A stretch of 64,000 bases of DNA. It comes from Streptomyces sp. NBC_00620 (GTDB taxonomy: Bacteria > Actinomycetota > Actinomycetes > Streptomycetales > Streptomycetaceae). Location of the stretch: contig NZ_JAPENY010000001.1 in the NCBI RefSeq assembly GCF_026341825.1, positions 1,364,001 through 1,428,000 on the forward strand, in the 5' to 3' direction. Of the stretch, positions 35,040-42,813 are shown piece after piece (position 1 is the first letter of the stretch; the number at the start of each line of letters is the position of its first letter). Both the position numbers and the translations under genes were made by a program. The notes under the pieces are model-generated. The model saw only the letters and a program-made list of their open reading frames with translations, made no database searches and had not been told where the DNA came from.

Positions 35040-35138
35040 CATCGTACTTGTGTTTCAAGGGAGTTGGAGAACAACTCTGGAGAGTCTGTGAAGACTCGAA
35101 GCGGATCCACAGGAGGGCTCCAGAGTGGACCCTGGGGT

Positions 35139-36002
35139 TCAGGAGAGCTGGAGCAGCCCCCTGAGCAGGTCGCGGCTCTCGGACGGGCCCGGGCTGTCCT
35201 GCTGCAACTGCTTCAGCGCGCTCTCGTACTGCGTGACGTCCTCGCGTTTGTCCAGGTAGAGCGCGCTGGTGAGCTGCTCCAGGTAGACGACGTCGGAGAG
35301 GTCGGACTCGGGGAAGCTGAGGATCGTGAAGGAGCCGCTCTCTCCCGAGTGGCCGCCGAAGCTGAACGGCATGACCTGAAGTCGTACGTTGGGACGCTCC
35401 GACACCTCGATCAGATGCTGGAGTTGTCCGCGCATCACCTCGCGGTCGCCGTACGGCCGGCGCAGGGCGGCCTCGTCGAGAACGAAGTGGAACTCGGGGG
35501 AGCTCTCGGCGACCAGGTACTTCTGGCGCTCCAGACGCAGCGCCACGCGCCGGTCGATGTCGGCGACGCTCGCGCCCTTCATGCCGCGCGTGACGACCGC
35601 GTGCGCATACGCCTCGGTCTGCAACAGGCCGTGCACGAACTGCACTTCGTACGCCCGGATCAGATGGGCGGCGCCCTCCAGGCCGACATAGGTCGGGAAC
35701 CAGCTGGGCAGGACATCCGAGTAACTGTGCCACCAGCCCGCGACGTTGGCTTCCTTCGCGAGGGACACCAGGGAGGTGCGCTCGACCTCGTCCATGATGC
35801 CGTAGAGCGTCAGCAGGTCCTCGACGTCGCGCGTCTTGAAGCTCACCCGTCCCAACTCCATGCGGCTGATCTTCGATTCGGAGGCGCGGATCGAGTAACC
35901 GGCCGCTTCACGGGTGATTCCACGCGCCTCTCGCAGGCGCCTGAGATGCGATCCGAGCAGCATGCGCCGCACCACCGAGCCGCTCGACTCACCAGCGCTC
36001 AC
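35139..36002 (-). CDS. XRE-family regulator with DUF5753 domain (WhiJ-like)
   Basis: The protein has 287 residues. The N-terminal HTH_31 region is LRRLREARGITREAAGYSIRASESKISRMELGRVSFK; the rest is the DUF5753 domain with blocks such as LEGAAHLIRAYEVQFVHGLLQTEAYA, LRLERQKYL, FVLDEAALRRPYG and QVMPFSFGGHSGESGSFTIL. This family, with DUF397 proteins and small ATPases, forms the WhiJ-like sets that affect development and antibiotic production in Streptomyces. GTG 36002 is chosen because GGGGAGG lies 9 bases upstream. The partner genes are at 36301 and 37179. Confidence 0.93.
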   Translation of the reverse strand: MSAGESSGSVVRRMLLGSHLRRLREARGITREAAGYSIRASESKISRMELGRVSFKTRDVEDLLTLYGIMDEVERTSLVSLAKEANVAGWWHSYSDVLPSWFPTYVGLEGAAHLIRAYEVQFVHGLLQTEAYAHAVVTRGMKGASVADIDRRVALRLERQKYLVAESSPEFHFVLDEAALRRPYGDREVMRGQLQHLIEVSERPNVRLQVMPFSFGGHSGESGSFTILSFPESDLSDVVYLEQLTSALYLDKREDVTQYESALKQLQQDSPGPSESRDLLRGLLQLS

Positions 36003-36300
36003 GTTCGTCCGCCTCCCCAACCGTCTTCAGGGCCCGCAGTCTGCCACTAAAACACTTCGAGCTGTACTCGTTCGGTTACAGAAATGGAAAGGATCCAAAG
36101 GACTGCCACAGGAAGAGACCACTGGAGAGACAACAAGAGTGAAGAAGGTGACAGAAGAAATGAGCAAGAACTGGTAGAGGAAGGTCCAATTCGGGCGCGT
36201 GCACGTGCATCTGCCCTTGCATCTGCTCTACGCATTCGGAACCATGGTCCTCGCGCCACCGCTGCATCGCAACGACCGCGAACACCCGGGAGTGCCTCGC
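36003..36300. other. purine-rich, lower-GC divergent intergenic region
   Basis: No gene is supported in 298 bases. From about 36080 to 36186 the plus strand is strongly A/G biased (repeated GAAG, GAGA, AGAA), which is unusual against the rest of the window. The 30-bp element shared with the DUF397 promoter lies at 36197-36226. Confidence 0.6.
36197..36226 (+). promoter_or_regulatory. 30-bp shared element, copy upstream of the ATPase gene
   Basis: The element contains the palindrome TGCACGTGCA and two direct TGCATCTGC units 12 bases apart. It is 29/30 identical to the inverted copy at 37261-37290. It ends 74 bases before the ATPase start. Confidence 0.7.
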
Positions 36301-36828
36301 ATGGGGACGAATGGATCGACCATGCTCGAGCCCTTACGGCAGGGACTTCCGCCGCTCGATCCCGCGGCCGTGTCCAACGCCGCTTCCTGCGCCCTGCCCG
36401 CCCGCTACGAAGCGGTGCGTGAGGCGCGGCAGTTCACCCGCAGAACGCTCGACCAGTGGGACGTCGGCGACCGTTTCGACGATGTCTGTCTGGTGGTCTC
36501 CGAGCTCGTCACCAACGCGCTGCGGCACGCACTGCCCTCGGACAAGCCCCGCGTGGACGACCAAGGCCCGCCCGTGCGGCTGCACTTGATGCGTTGGACC
36601 GAGCGTCTGGTGTGCGCGGTGCGCGACCCCAGTCACGACAGCCCGGTCGCGGGAGACTCCGAGGACTTCTCGGCGGAGTCGGGCCGCGGCCTCTTCCTGG
36701 TCGACTCGTTCGCCGACAGCTGGGGCTGGCACCCGCTCGCCGGCACCCTCAGCGGCAAGGTCGTGTGGGCGCTGTTCCGGCTGCCGCCGGCTCCGGCCGC
36801 GATACCGGCCACCGTTCCGGGCGAATAG
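36301..36828 (+). CDS. anti-sigma-factor-like ATPase (HATPase_c_2) of the WhiJ-like set
   Basis: The protein has 175 residues. It has the RsbW/SpoIIAB-type GHKL fold: N-box VCLVVSELVTNALRHAL, G1-like AVRDPSHDSPV and G2-like ESGRGLFLVDSFADSWGWHP. In Streptomyces, many such small ATPases pair with XRE/DUF5753 and DUF397 proteins. ATG 36301 is preferred because GGGAG lies 8 bases upstream; an ATG at 36322 is possible. The usual kinase target is a sigma-factor antagonist, but none is encoded here. Confidence 0.9.
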   Translation: MGTNGSTMLEPLRQGLPPLDPAAVSNAASCALPARYEAVREARQFTRRTLDQWDVGDRFDDVCLVVSELVTNALRHALPSDKPRVDDQGPPVRLHLMRWTERLVCAVRDPSHDSPVAGDSEDFSAESGRGLFLVDSFADSWGWHPLAGTLSGKVVWALFRLPPAPAAIPATVPGE

Positions 36829-36860
36829 AGAACCGCGGCGCCTTTTGGCGCCGCGGTTCT
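36829..36860. terminator. bidirectional hairpin terminator
   Basis: Two perfect 14-bp arms (36829-36842 and 36847-36860) flank a TTTT loop between the ATPase and DUF397 genes. It begins one base after the ATPase stop. Confidence 0.9.
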
Positions 36861-36906
36861 ACGCGCGTTACTCACCGCCAGGCGGCGGTCACACTCGGTT
36901 CAGTAC

Positions 36907-37179
36907 TCAGGCGCCTGCCACCAGGTGGTCGAACTCGCCGTCCTTGATGCCCAGGAGCATGGCTTCGATCTCGGCGCGCGTGTAGACGAGCGCGGGCCCG
37001 GTGGGGAACCGCGAGTTCCGCACGGCGACGTCGCCGCCCGGCAGCCGCGCGAACTCCACGCAGGAACCCTGCGAGTTGCTGTGCCGGCTCTTCTGCCAGG
37101 CCACTCCGTTCAGCTCTGTCGCAGCCATGCCGTTGTACACGTCATCCACGAAATCCACGTCGTACACGTCGTGGTCCAC
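36907..37179 (-). CDS. DUF397 small protein of the WhiJ-like set
   Basis: The protein has 90 residues. It shows the DUF397 core WQKSRHSNSQGSCVEFARLPGGDVAVRNSR and the tail GPALVYTRAEIEAMLLGIKDGEFDHLV. DUF397 proteins bind and antagonise their cognate XRE/DUF5753 partner. The extra N-terminus is Asp/Val/Tyr-rich (DHDVYDVDFVDDVYNG). GTG 37179 is chosen because GGGGAG lies 6 bases upstream; ATG 37128 lacks such a site. A promoter candidate and the shared 30-bp element lie upstream. Confidence 0.92.
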   Translation of the reverse strand: MDHDVYDVDFVDDVYNGMAATELNGVAWQKSRHSNSQGSCVEFARLPGGDVAVRNSRFPTGPALVYTRAEIEAMLLGIKDGEFDHLVAGA

Positions 37180-37241
37180 AGGTCGCTCCCCGGTCGTGCA
37201 GTGGCTGATGTGGCCATTGATGCAGTGGTCAACTGACCCGG

Positions 37242-37247
37242 ATCATA
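37242..37247 (-). promoter_or_regulatory. candidate -10 box for the DUF397 gene
   Basis: On the minus strand TATGAT lies 13 bases downstream of the 30-bp element, so the element covers the expected -35 position. This is typical of an activator-dependent promoter. Confidence 0.5.
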
Positions 37248-37260
37248 GCTCTGTTCATGT

Positions 37261-37290
37261 GCAGATGCATGGGCAGATGCACGTGCACGC
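37261..37290 (-). promoter_or_regulatory. 30-bp shared element, copy upstream of the DUF397 gene
   Basis: Read on the minus strand it is 29/30 identical to 36197-36226. It ends 81 bases before the DUF397 start, nearly the same distance and in the same orientation as the other copy relative to its gene. Confidence 0.7.
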
Positions 37291-37498
37291 GGGGTGGTCC
37301 TGTGGTTACAGCTTTTGCCGCCACTTCGACTACAGGCGGTTGTACAGACGACTACAGCCGGTCCAGCGCATTCCCAGAAGATCGCGTTACACACGACCTC
37401 CAGCCCCCCGTGCTCGTAAGAAGAGACGCGCACGACGGCCACGGTGTTCCAACGTCCGTGAAATCTGTACAAATTGGGGGCGAAAACCGGCGATCCTC

Positions 37499-37732
37499 TC
37501 AGCGGCTGGAATACGGCAGCAGCGCCATCTCCCGTGCGTTCTTGATCGCGCGGGCCAGCATCCGCTGCTGCTGCGCCGTCACCCGGGTGACCCGGCGACT
37601 GCGGATCTTGCCGCGGTCGGAGATGAAGCGGCGCAGCAGGTCCGTGTCCTTGTAGTCGATGTATGTGATCTTCTCGCGGTCCAGCGGATTGGGGCGGGAC
37701 TTCGCGGGCTTGCGCTCGGGCTTGCGAGCCAT
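37499..37732 (-). CDS. rpsR: 30S ribosomal protein S18, zinc-free paralogue
   Basis: The protein has 77 residues with the S18 core [53 protein letters not shown]. It has no cysteines, so it is the form that needs no zinc. It is the last gene of a minus-strand set rpmG-rpmE-COG0523-rpsR, with a gap of 4 bases to the COG0523 gene. In S. coelicolor the equivalent genes are derepressed by zinc starvation through Zur. Confidence 0.95.
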   Translation of the reverse strand: MARKPERKPAKSRPNPLDREKITYIDYKDTDLLRRFISDRGKIRSRRVTRVTAQQQRMLARAIKNAREMALLPYSSR

Positions 37733-37736
37733 GGGG

Positions 37737-38906
37737 TCAGACCTCCAGGAGGTTGTCGAAGGCGGGCGGCAGCCGCTTCCAGGCGGTGCGTCCGGCGGCG
37801 TACTCGGCGTCGGTCAACAGGCAGGACTCCAGGAGCAGTTCAAGTCCGTCGCGGTCCAGACCCGGAGAGGTGAAGACCAGGTGCTGGCAGCAGTCGCCGT
37901 GCTCCGGGTGCCAGTCGAGGGCGGCGGCGGCCCGGCGCACCGGCGGGACCATGTCCCACGCCGCGTCCGGTAGCGAGGCCAGCCACGGGCCCGCGCTCTC
38001 CACGCACAGCGCACCCCCGGCCGCGTCCCAGTGCAGCAGCGTGTCGGGCCGGTCGGCGAGCCAGAACCGCCCCCGGCTGCGCGCGGCCGCGCAGGTCAGA
38101 TCCTCCAGCGCCTCGTAAAGCCGCTCCGGGTGGAACGGACGGCACCGGTGCCATACGAGAGTGGCGACCCCGCACTCGTCGGCATCGGCCGGCAGCAGCG
38201 CACAGGCGGGGTGCTGGGCGGCGGCGGCCGCTTCGACGTCGAACCCGGCGAGGGCTGCTTCGGCGAGGGGAGAGCGGGGAGTCGGCAGCGGCCAGCCGAA
38301 GTCGCCCTCCCCGATCGGCACTTGCCGGGCCGTCGGATGCAACTGGGCCAGCAGCGCGCGGTCCTCGTCGTCCGCCTCCTCGGAGGGAACGATGGCGAGG
38401 ACGGGCGCGTACTCCAGCTGGCGGGCGAAGGTGTCGGCGACCGTGCGCTGGTCGGTGGTGGCAGCGGCCAGGCCGCCGTCGGCGAGGTCGTCGCCGTTGC
38501 CGAGGTAGGGCAGCAGCAGGGCGGGGTCGACTGCGGTGATCACGCCGGTCAGCGTGAGACCGCTGGACGCCACGACCTCGGCCATGGCCTTCGGCTCGAC
38601 CGAGTCCCACAGCTCCACGACCGCGAGCCTTGTACGCCCCTCGTCCGCCAGCCGCTCCAGCTCCGGCACCAGGTCCTCGCGCAGGGCGCAGCACGCGCAG
38701 TCGTTGACGAGGGGAGCCTCGCCGACGGACAGCACGCCAACGGCGTCCCGGACCGTACGGAGGACCGTGCCCGCAGCGGCCGTTGAAAGGTCGTGGTGGA
38801 GCGCGACGCTGTTCGGGACGTCCACAAGGAGACGCTCGACGGCCGCCCTGCGGGCATCGGCGTGCAGTCCGCCGACGATCGCGACGGACAGCCCCCCGCC
38901 GTCCAT
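37737..38906 (-). CDS. COG0523 (CobW/ZNG-like) protein with lost GTP-binding motifs
   Basis: The protein has 389 residues. It keeps the family metal motif CACC in [16 protein letters not shown], the following [15 protein letters not shown] region and a CobW_C domain ([46 protein letters not shown]). The Walker A stretch is [16 protein letters not shown] where GKT would be expected, and the NKxD guanine motif is also missing ([16 protein letters not shown]). COG0523 proteins are zinc metallochaperone GTPases, so this may be a non-hydrolysing member. ATG 38906 overlaps the rpmE stop by one base. It lies among zinc-limitation genes, which strongly suggests a role in zinc economy. Confidence 0.9.
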   Translation of the reverse strand: MDGGGLSVAIVGGLHADARRAAVERLLVDVPNSVALHHDLSTAAAGTVLRTVRDAVGVLSVGEAPLVNDCACCALREDLVPELERLADEGRTRLAVVELWDSVEPKAMAEVVASSGLTLTGVITAVDPALLLPYLGNGDDLADGGLAAATTDQRTVADTFARQLEYAPVLAIVPSEEADDEDRALLAQLHPTARQVPIGEGDFGWPLPTPRSPLAEAALAGFDVEAAAAAQHPACALLPADADECGVATLVWHRCRPFHPERLYEALEDLTCAAARSRGRFWLADRPDTLLHWDAAGGALCVESAGPWLASLPDAAWDMVPPVRRAAAALDWHPEHGDCCQHLVFTSPGLDRDGLELLLESCLLTDAEYAAGRTAWKRLPPAFDNLLEV

Positions 38907-39169
38907 CAGCGGCCCCCGCGCTTGCCGAACCGTCGCTCGAAGCGCTCCACGCGGCCCGCGGTGTCCAGCACGCGCGCGTTGCCCGTGTAGAAGGGGTGGC
39001 TCACGTTCGAGATCTCGACGTCGAAGACGGGGTAGGTGTTGCCGTCCTCCCACTCGATCGTCTTCTCGCCCGCCGTGGCGGAGAGCGTCGAGCGGGTGAG
39101 GAAGGCATGGTTCGCGGCGCGGTCCCGGAAGACGACCGGGCCGTACGACGGGTGGATTCCTTCGCGCAT
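38906..39169 (-). CDS. rpmE2: 50S ribosomal protein L31 type B (zinc-free)
   Basis: The protein has 87 residues: [63 protein letters not shown]. It lacks the CxxC zinc site of L31 type A. The stop overlaps the next start by one base (TGATG). It is in the Zur-type alternative ribosomal operon. Confidence 0.96.
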   Translation of the reverse strand: MREGIHPSYGPVVFRDRAANHAFLTRSTLSATAGEKTIEWEDGNTYPVFDVEISNVSHPFYTGNARVLDTAGRVERFERRFGKRGGR

Positions 39170-39174
39170 GACGG

Positions 39175-39339
39175 TCAGCGCTCCTCTCGGAAGTCGACGT
39201 GCCTGCGGACGACCGGGTCGAACTTGCGCAGGACCATCCGGTCCGGGTCGTTCCGGCGGTTCTTGCGGGTGACGTACGTGTAGCCGGTCCCGGCCGTCGA
39301 CCGGAGTTTGACGACCGGACGGAGTTCGTTGCGTGCCAT
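39175..39339 (-). CDS. rpmG: 50S ribosomal protein L33 (zinc-free paralogue)
   Basis: The protein has 54 residues: [20 protein letters not shown], then [19 protein letters not shown] and [15 protein letters not shown]. The cysteine pairs of the zinc-binding form are absent. It is the first gene of the minus-strand set and its ATG lies just downstream of the Zur-type site. The gap to rpmE2 is 5 bases. Confidence 0.95.
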   Translation of the reverse strand: MARNELRPVVKLRSTAGTGYTYVTRKNRRNDPDRMVLRKFDPVVRRHVDFREER

Positions 39340-39352
39340 GCTGGTACCTTAC

Positions 39353-39368
39353 TGAAAACGACTCCCAT
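39353..39368. promoter_or_regulatory. candidate Zur box in the divergent rpmG/rpmB gap
   Basis: TGAAAACGACTCCCAT has a perfect left half of the Streptomyces Zur consensus (TGAAAATGATTTTCA type), while the right half is degenerate. It lies in the 62-bp gap between two divergent sets of zinc-free ribosomal genes. Confidence 0.6.
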
Positions 39369-39401
39369 TACCAACCAGCGAACTGGAGAGGTGCGTCACC
39401 C

Positions 39402-39638
39402 TTGTCCGCCCACTGCATGCTGACCGGCGCCCAGCCGGGTTTCGGCAATCGGATCTCCCACTCCCACCGGCGCACCTCACGCCGCTTCGACCCCAACATC
39501 CAGCGCAAGCGCTACTGGCTGCCGAGCGAGGGCCGCCACGTACGGCTGCGGCTGAGCGCGCGGGGGATCAAGACGGTCGACACGATCGGCGTCGAGGCGG
39601 CCGTGGCGAGGATTCGCGCCCGAGGAGGGAAGGTCTGA
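39402..39638 (+). CDS. rpmB2: 50S ribosomal protein L28 (zinc-free paralogue)
   Basis: The protein has 78 residues with [40 protein letters not shown] and [24 protein letters not shown]. Only one Cys remains, so no zinc ribbon can form. The start is TTG at 39402, with GGAGAGG 11 bases upstream; this matches the conserved start MSAHC of Streptomyces L28. It overlaps rpsN by one base. Confidence 0.92.
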   Translation: MSAHCMLTGAQPGFGNRISHSHRRTSRRFDPNIQRKRYWLPSEGRHVRLRLSARGIKTVDTIGVEAAVARIRARGGKV

Positions 39639-39943
39639 TGGCGAAGAAGAGCAAGATCGCGAAGAACGACAGGCGCCAGGAGATCGTCGCGCGGTACGCC
39701 GGCCGGCGGGCCGAGCTGAAGGAGATCATCCGCCGGCCCTCGTCGAGCGGGGCCGAACGGCTCGCCGCCCAGGAGGAGTTGCGCAGGCAGCCGCGCGACG
39801 CCAGCGCCACCCGCGTACGCAACCGGGACAGCGTGGACGGCCGCCCCCGCGGCTATCTCCGTACCTTCGGCCTCTCCCGGGTGAATCTGCGTGAGCAAGC
39901 GCACGCCGGATTCCTTCCGGGGGTTCGCAAGTCCTCCTGGTAA
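39638..39943 (+). CDS. rpsN: 30S ribosomal protein S14 (zinc-free paralogue)
   Basis: The protein has 101 residues: [43 protein letters not shown] and the S14 core [28 protein letters not shown]. It is the long type without CxxC, so zinc independent. It overlaps rpmB2 by TGATG and completes the divergent alternative ribosomal operon. Confidence 0.96.
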   Translation: MAKKSKIAKNDRRQEIVARYAGRRAELKEIIRRPSSSGAERLAAQEELRRQPRDASATRVRNRDSVDGRPRGYLRTFGLSRVNLREQAHAGFLPGVRKSSW

Positions 39944-39996
39944 CTTGCTGCGGTCATTCCGGTGACCCGGCATCTTCACCACACTTGGGGGCTTCA

Positions 39997-40506
39997 GTGG
40001 CTTCGGCGACCTTCCCGCTGCGTCAGGCACGTATCGCGGCAGTGTCCGCGGTCGCGGCCCTGGCCGCCGCGCTCGTGCTGACCGGTTGCAGCGGCGACGA
40101 CGGCTCCGCGGACGAGTCCGCGAGCCCCAGCGCGTCCGCGAGCGGCTCGGCCGACACGGGCGGCGGTTCGGGATCCCCTTCCGCCTCCTCCGGCGGCCAG
40201 CTGGAGGGCAGTTGGCTGGCCACCACCGATGGCAAGGCCGTGGCGCTGGTGATCACCGGCACGCAGGCGGGGCTCTTCGAGACCGGCGGCACGGTGTGCA
40301 GCGGTACCGCAGGCGAGGAGTCGGGCATGCGGATGATCCGCCTCACCTGCACGGACGGCAACAAGGACCGCGCGGTCGGGATGGTCGACTCCGTGAGCGG
40401 TACGGCCATGAAGGTCACGTGGGAGGGCGATCTCGGCGCGGAGTCGTATACGCGGTCCGAGGGCGGGCAGCTGCCCAGTGGGTTGCCTACGGCGAGTCTG
40501 GGCTGA
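39997..40506 (+). CDS. small secreted lipoprotein
   Basis: The protein has 169 residues. A signal peptide ends in the lipobox VLTGC at about residue 32, followed by a Ser/Gly/Ala/Asp-rich linker and a small globular domain (LEGSWLATTDGKAVALVITG, FETGGTVCSGTAGEESGMRMIRLTCTDGNKDRAVGMVDSV) with two cysteines that could pair. GTG 39997 follows GGGGG at 5 bases. No family function is recognised. Similar lipoproteins are found in this place in many Streptomyces. Confidence 0.82.
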   Translation: MASATFPLRQARIAAVSAVAALAAALVLTGCSGDDGSADESASPSASASGSADTGGGSGSPSASSGGQLEGSWLATTDGKAVALVITGTQAGLFETGGTVCSGTAGEESGMRMIRLTCTDGNKDRAVGMVDSVSGTAMKVTWEGDLGAESYTRSEGGQLPSGLPTASLG

Positions 40507-40520
40507 CGTTCTCTCACTGC

Positions 40521-40553
40521 CGGGCCGCGGAATCCTTCGGGTTCCGCGGCCCG
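40521..40553 (+). terminator. hairpin terminator after the lipoprotein gene
   Basis: The arms CGGGCCGCGGAA (40521-40532) and TTCCGCGGCCCG (40542-40553) form a 12-bp stem that can extend with a few G-U pairs into a small loop. Confidence 0.8.
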
Positions 40554-40774
40554 TTCACGTTGGGAGTAGTTCCTGGTTTGGTGAGTCAAGGCTGACCACT
40601 TCGGGCCGGTTGGTGCGGTGTGTGATGAAGGTCTGACTGGTGATCGTTTTCGGGCATTGCCATACGGAATGGATCACTTGTTTGCCAATCGCCGACATGT
40701 GCGCCACGGGAGTGAGATGCGGCGTTAGTTTCGGCTCGTCGAGATCATCACGGGCGTGGCAGGGGGTGTACGGG

Positions 40775-42622
40775 GTGGGGAAGCGAGTGCGGGGCGGGAA
40801 GGGGCGTGAGCTGCGCCCCTACCGTGCACTGGTGGCCCCGTTCGTGGTCGCGCCGCCGTCCGGCTGCCGGATCCGGACCCGGCTGCACCTCTCGCCGACG
40901 GACGCGGTGGTACTGCGGGCGGTGGGGGAGCATCTGGGTTCGCTGGCCGGAGCGGACCTCGCTCAGCGGGTACGGATGGGGAACGTACCGGCGGCGAACA
41001 CCCGGCGGGCGGAGCGCAAGAAGGCCCTGACCAGCCGGTCGTCGTCGCGGTGGGCGGGTGCGATCACCCGGACTTCCGAGGACCAGTACCAGCTGGGACG
41101 GCGGGCGTTGAACGCCCGGATCGGCTCCCTGCGGCGAGCCATCGGCGCGATCGAGGCCCGCCTCGCCGTCCCAGCCGGTACCAGCGTCCGTCGGGGGCGT
41201 CGTACTGTGCGCGGGTACGCGGACCACGGGGAGCTGCGGGCGAAACAGCAGCGCCTGCAGATCCTGAAAGGTGATCTGCGGCAGGCGGTACGGGAGCGGG
41301 ATTCCGGCCGGGTGCGGGTCGCCCGGGGCGGGCGCAGGCTGCTGAACTCCCGCCATCACCTCTACGACACCGCGCCCGGGCCGAAGCCGCTGACCGCGAC
41401 GGCCTGGCAAGCGGAGTTGGGCAGTTGGGGTGAGGAGTGGTCGGCGCGGCGGATGTTCCTGACAGCGGATGGAGAGGCCGGGGCGCCGTTCGGGAACTAC
41501 ACCATCAGCATCAACCCCACCGACGGCACCATCGCCCTCGTCCTGCCCGAACCCCTGCGCCAGCAGCACGCAAACGCCCCGCGCGGCCGCTACCTCCTGG
41601 ACGCCGCCGCCGTCTTCACCCACCGTGGTCACCAGTGGGCCGACCCGATCAGCACGGGGGCGCCGGTGCGCTACGACATCACCTACGACCCCGGACGCGG
41701 GCGCTGGTACCTCGACGCCTCCTGGTCCACCGCGAAGAAGGGTCAGCAGCCTCCTGCCCCGACTCTGGATGTCCTGCGCGCTCACCCGGTGCTGGCCGTC
41801 GACGTCAACGCCGACCACCTCGCCGCCTGGATCCTCGACCCGCATGGCAACCCCGTCGGCCAACCCCACACTCTCCCCCTGGAGTTGACGGGCCTGCCAG
41901 CCTCCACCCGCGATGCCCGGTTGCGCGAGGCCATCTCCCAGCTCATCCACCTCGCCCAACTCCACGACTGCGCGGCGCTGGTGATCGAGAACCTGGACTT
42001 CGCCGACGTCCGCACCACCGGCCGGGAGAAGCTCGGCCGGGGCAGGCGCGGTAAAGCCTTCCGCCGCACGGTGGCCGGGATCCCGACCGCGAAGTTCCGC
42101 GACCGGCTCGCCGGGATGGCGCACCATTCCGGGCTCTCGGTGATCGCGGTGGACCCCGCGTACACCAGCAAGTGGGGCGCCCAGCACTGGCTGGGCGCCT
42201 TGAAAGAACAGGCTTCCACCGGATCGACCACCACCGTCACGGGGCATCATGCCGCCGCGGTGGTCGTCGGCAGACGCGGTCTGGGCTGCACGGCCCGGCG
42301 CAGGAAAGACGGACCCCGCCAAACCCCCACCACCCACGCCATCCGGCGTGCAGAGGCGGGGGCCGTGCGACCGGAGGATCACACCGGGCCAGCCGTCCCC
42401 ACACCGCCGAGTCACCACACCCCAGACCGCACGGAGCGGACAGCTCCAGGCAGGACGACGCGCAGCACCACACCCGTGGTACGTCAGACGCGAACGCGCC
42501 CACCCGGAAAGCACCCGCCCCACGGCCCCACCACCGTTCGGGGGCCCAGCGTTCCACACCAGCTCACGCTGTTCGGAACGCCCGACATGGCCAACAACGG
42601 CCAATCAACTCAGGAACGGTAG
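40775..42622 (+). CDS. TnpB-related (IS200/IS605 OrfB-like) protein with altered RuvC site
   Basis: The protein has 615 residues. The C-terminal half follows the TnpB RuvC order: VLAVDVNADHLAAWILD (Asp343), LVIENLDFADV (Glu405) and VDPAYTSKWGAQHW. At the third acidic position the protein has GHHAAAVVVGRR (His491/His492), not DxNAA, and no CxxC zinc-ribbon cysteines are visible between. The N-terminal half is Arg-rich with an RRAERKK patch and a helical segment. GTG 40775 follows AGGGGG at 8 bases. No tnpA gene, target duplication or transposon end is seen. A C-terminal tail of about 110 residues rich in Pro, Thr and Arg ends in HQLTLFGTPDMANNG. It may be an immobile or domesticated TnpB derivative. 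Confidence 0.82.
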   Translation: MGKRVRGGKGRELRPYRALVAPFVVAPPSGCRIRTRLHLSPTDAVVLRAVGEHLGSLAGADLAQRVRMGNVPAANTRRAERKKALTSRSSSRWAGAITRTSEDQYQLGRRALNARIGSLRRAIGAIEARLAVPAGTSVRRGRRTVRGYADHGELRAKQQRLQILKGDLRQAVRERDSGRVRVARGGRRLLNSRHHLYDTAPGPKPLTATAWQAELGSWGEEWSARRMFLTADGEAGAPFGNYTISINPTDGTIALVLPEPLRQQHANAPRGRYLLDAAAVFTHRGHQWADPISTGAPVRYDITYDPGRGRWYLDASWSTAKKGQQPPAPTLDVLRAHPVLAVDVNADHLAAWILDPHGNPVGQPHTLPLELTGLPASTRDARLREAISQLIHLAQLHDCAALVIENLDFADVRTTGREKLGRGRRGKAFRRTVAGIPTAKFRDRLAGMAHHSGLSVIAVDPAYTSKWGAQHWLGALKEQASTGSTTTVTGHHAAAVVVGRRGLGCTARRRKDGPRQTPTTHAIRRAEAGAVRPEDHTGPAVPTPPSHHTPDRTERTAPGRTTRSTTPVVRQTRTRPPGKHPPHGPTTVRGPSVPHQLTLFGTPDMANNGQSTQER

Positions 42623-42813
42623 ACCGCGTGCGCGAGCAGCGCCCGGAGCCAGCTCATTCCGCCAGCGTACGGAGTTTCGGGGGGCGCGGTCCGGAGAGGA
42701 GGCCGGGCGGAAGGGGCGGGGATGAGCTGGGCGGCCGGGGGTGGTGGAACGGGAGCACAGCGATATGCGTGATGATCCTGGGAGCACCGTCACGATCTCA
42801 GGGGAACCAGAAC

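Larger units (their letters stand above)
37180..37498. other. intergenic region between DUF397 and rpsR
   Basis: No gene is seen in 319 bases. It holds the DUF397 promoter candidate (TATGAT on the minus strand at 37242-37247) and the 30-bp shared element at 37261-37290. The part from 37300 to 37490 is downstream of rpsR; no clear terminator was found there. Confidence 0.6.

Noticed and set aside
36084..36422. 112-codon plus-strand frame upstream of and overlapping the ATPase gene
   Set aside because: It lies in the purine-rich region, has no Shine-Dalgarno, and its second half is a shadow of the ATPase gene.
37737..38906. COG0523 gene as a pseudogene
   Set aside because: The frame is intact at full length, the metal motif and C-terminal domain are conserved, and it is embedded in an overlapping operon. 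Loss of GTP motifs alone does not show decay.
37737..39374. Longer form of the COG0523 gene running back through rpmE and rpmG
   Set aside because: The part before 38906 is the shadow of rpmE2 and rpmG on the same strand in another frame. The one-base overlap with the rpmE2 stop gives a normal operon start.
40775..42622. Complete IS200/IS605 insertion sequence
   Set aside because: No tnpA, no recognisable terminal hairpins and no second copy are seen, so only the TnpB-related gene is claimed.
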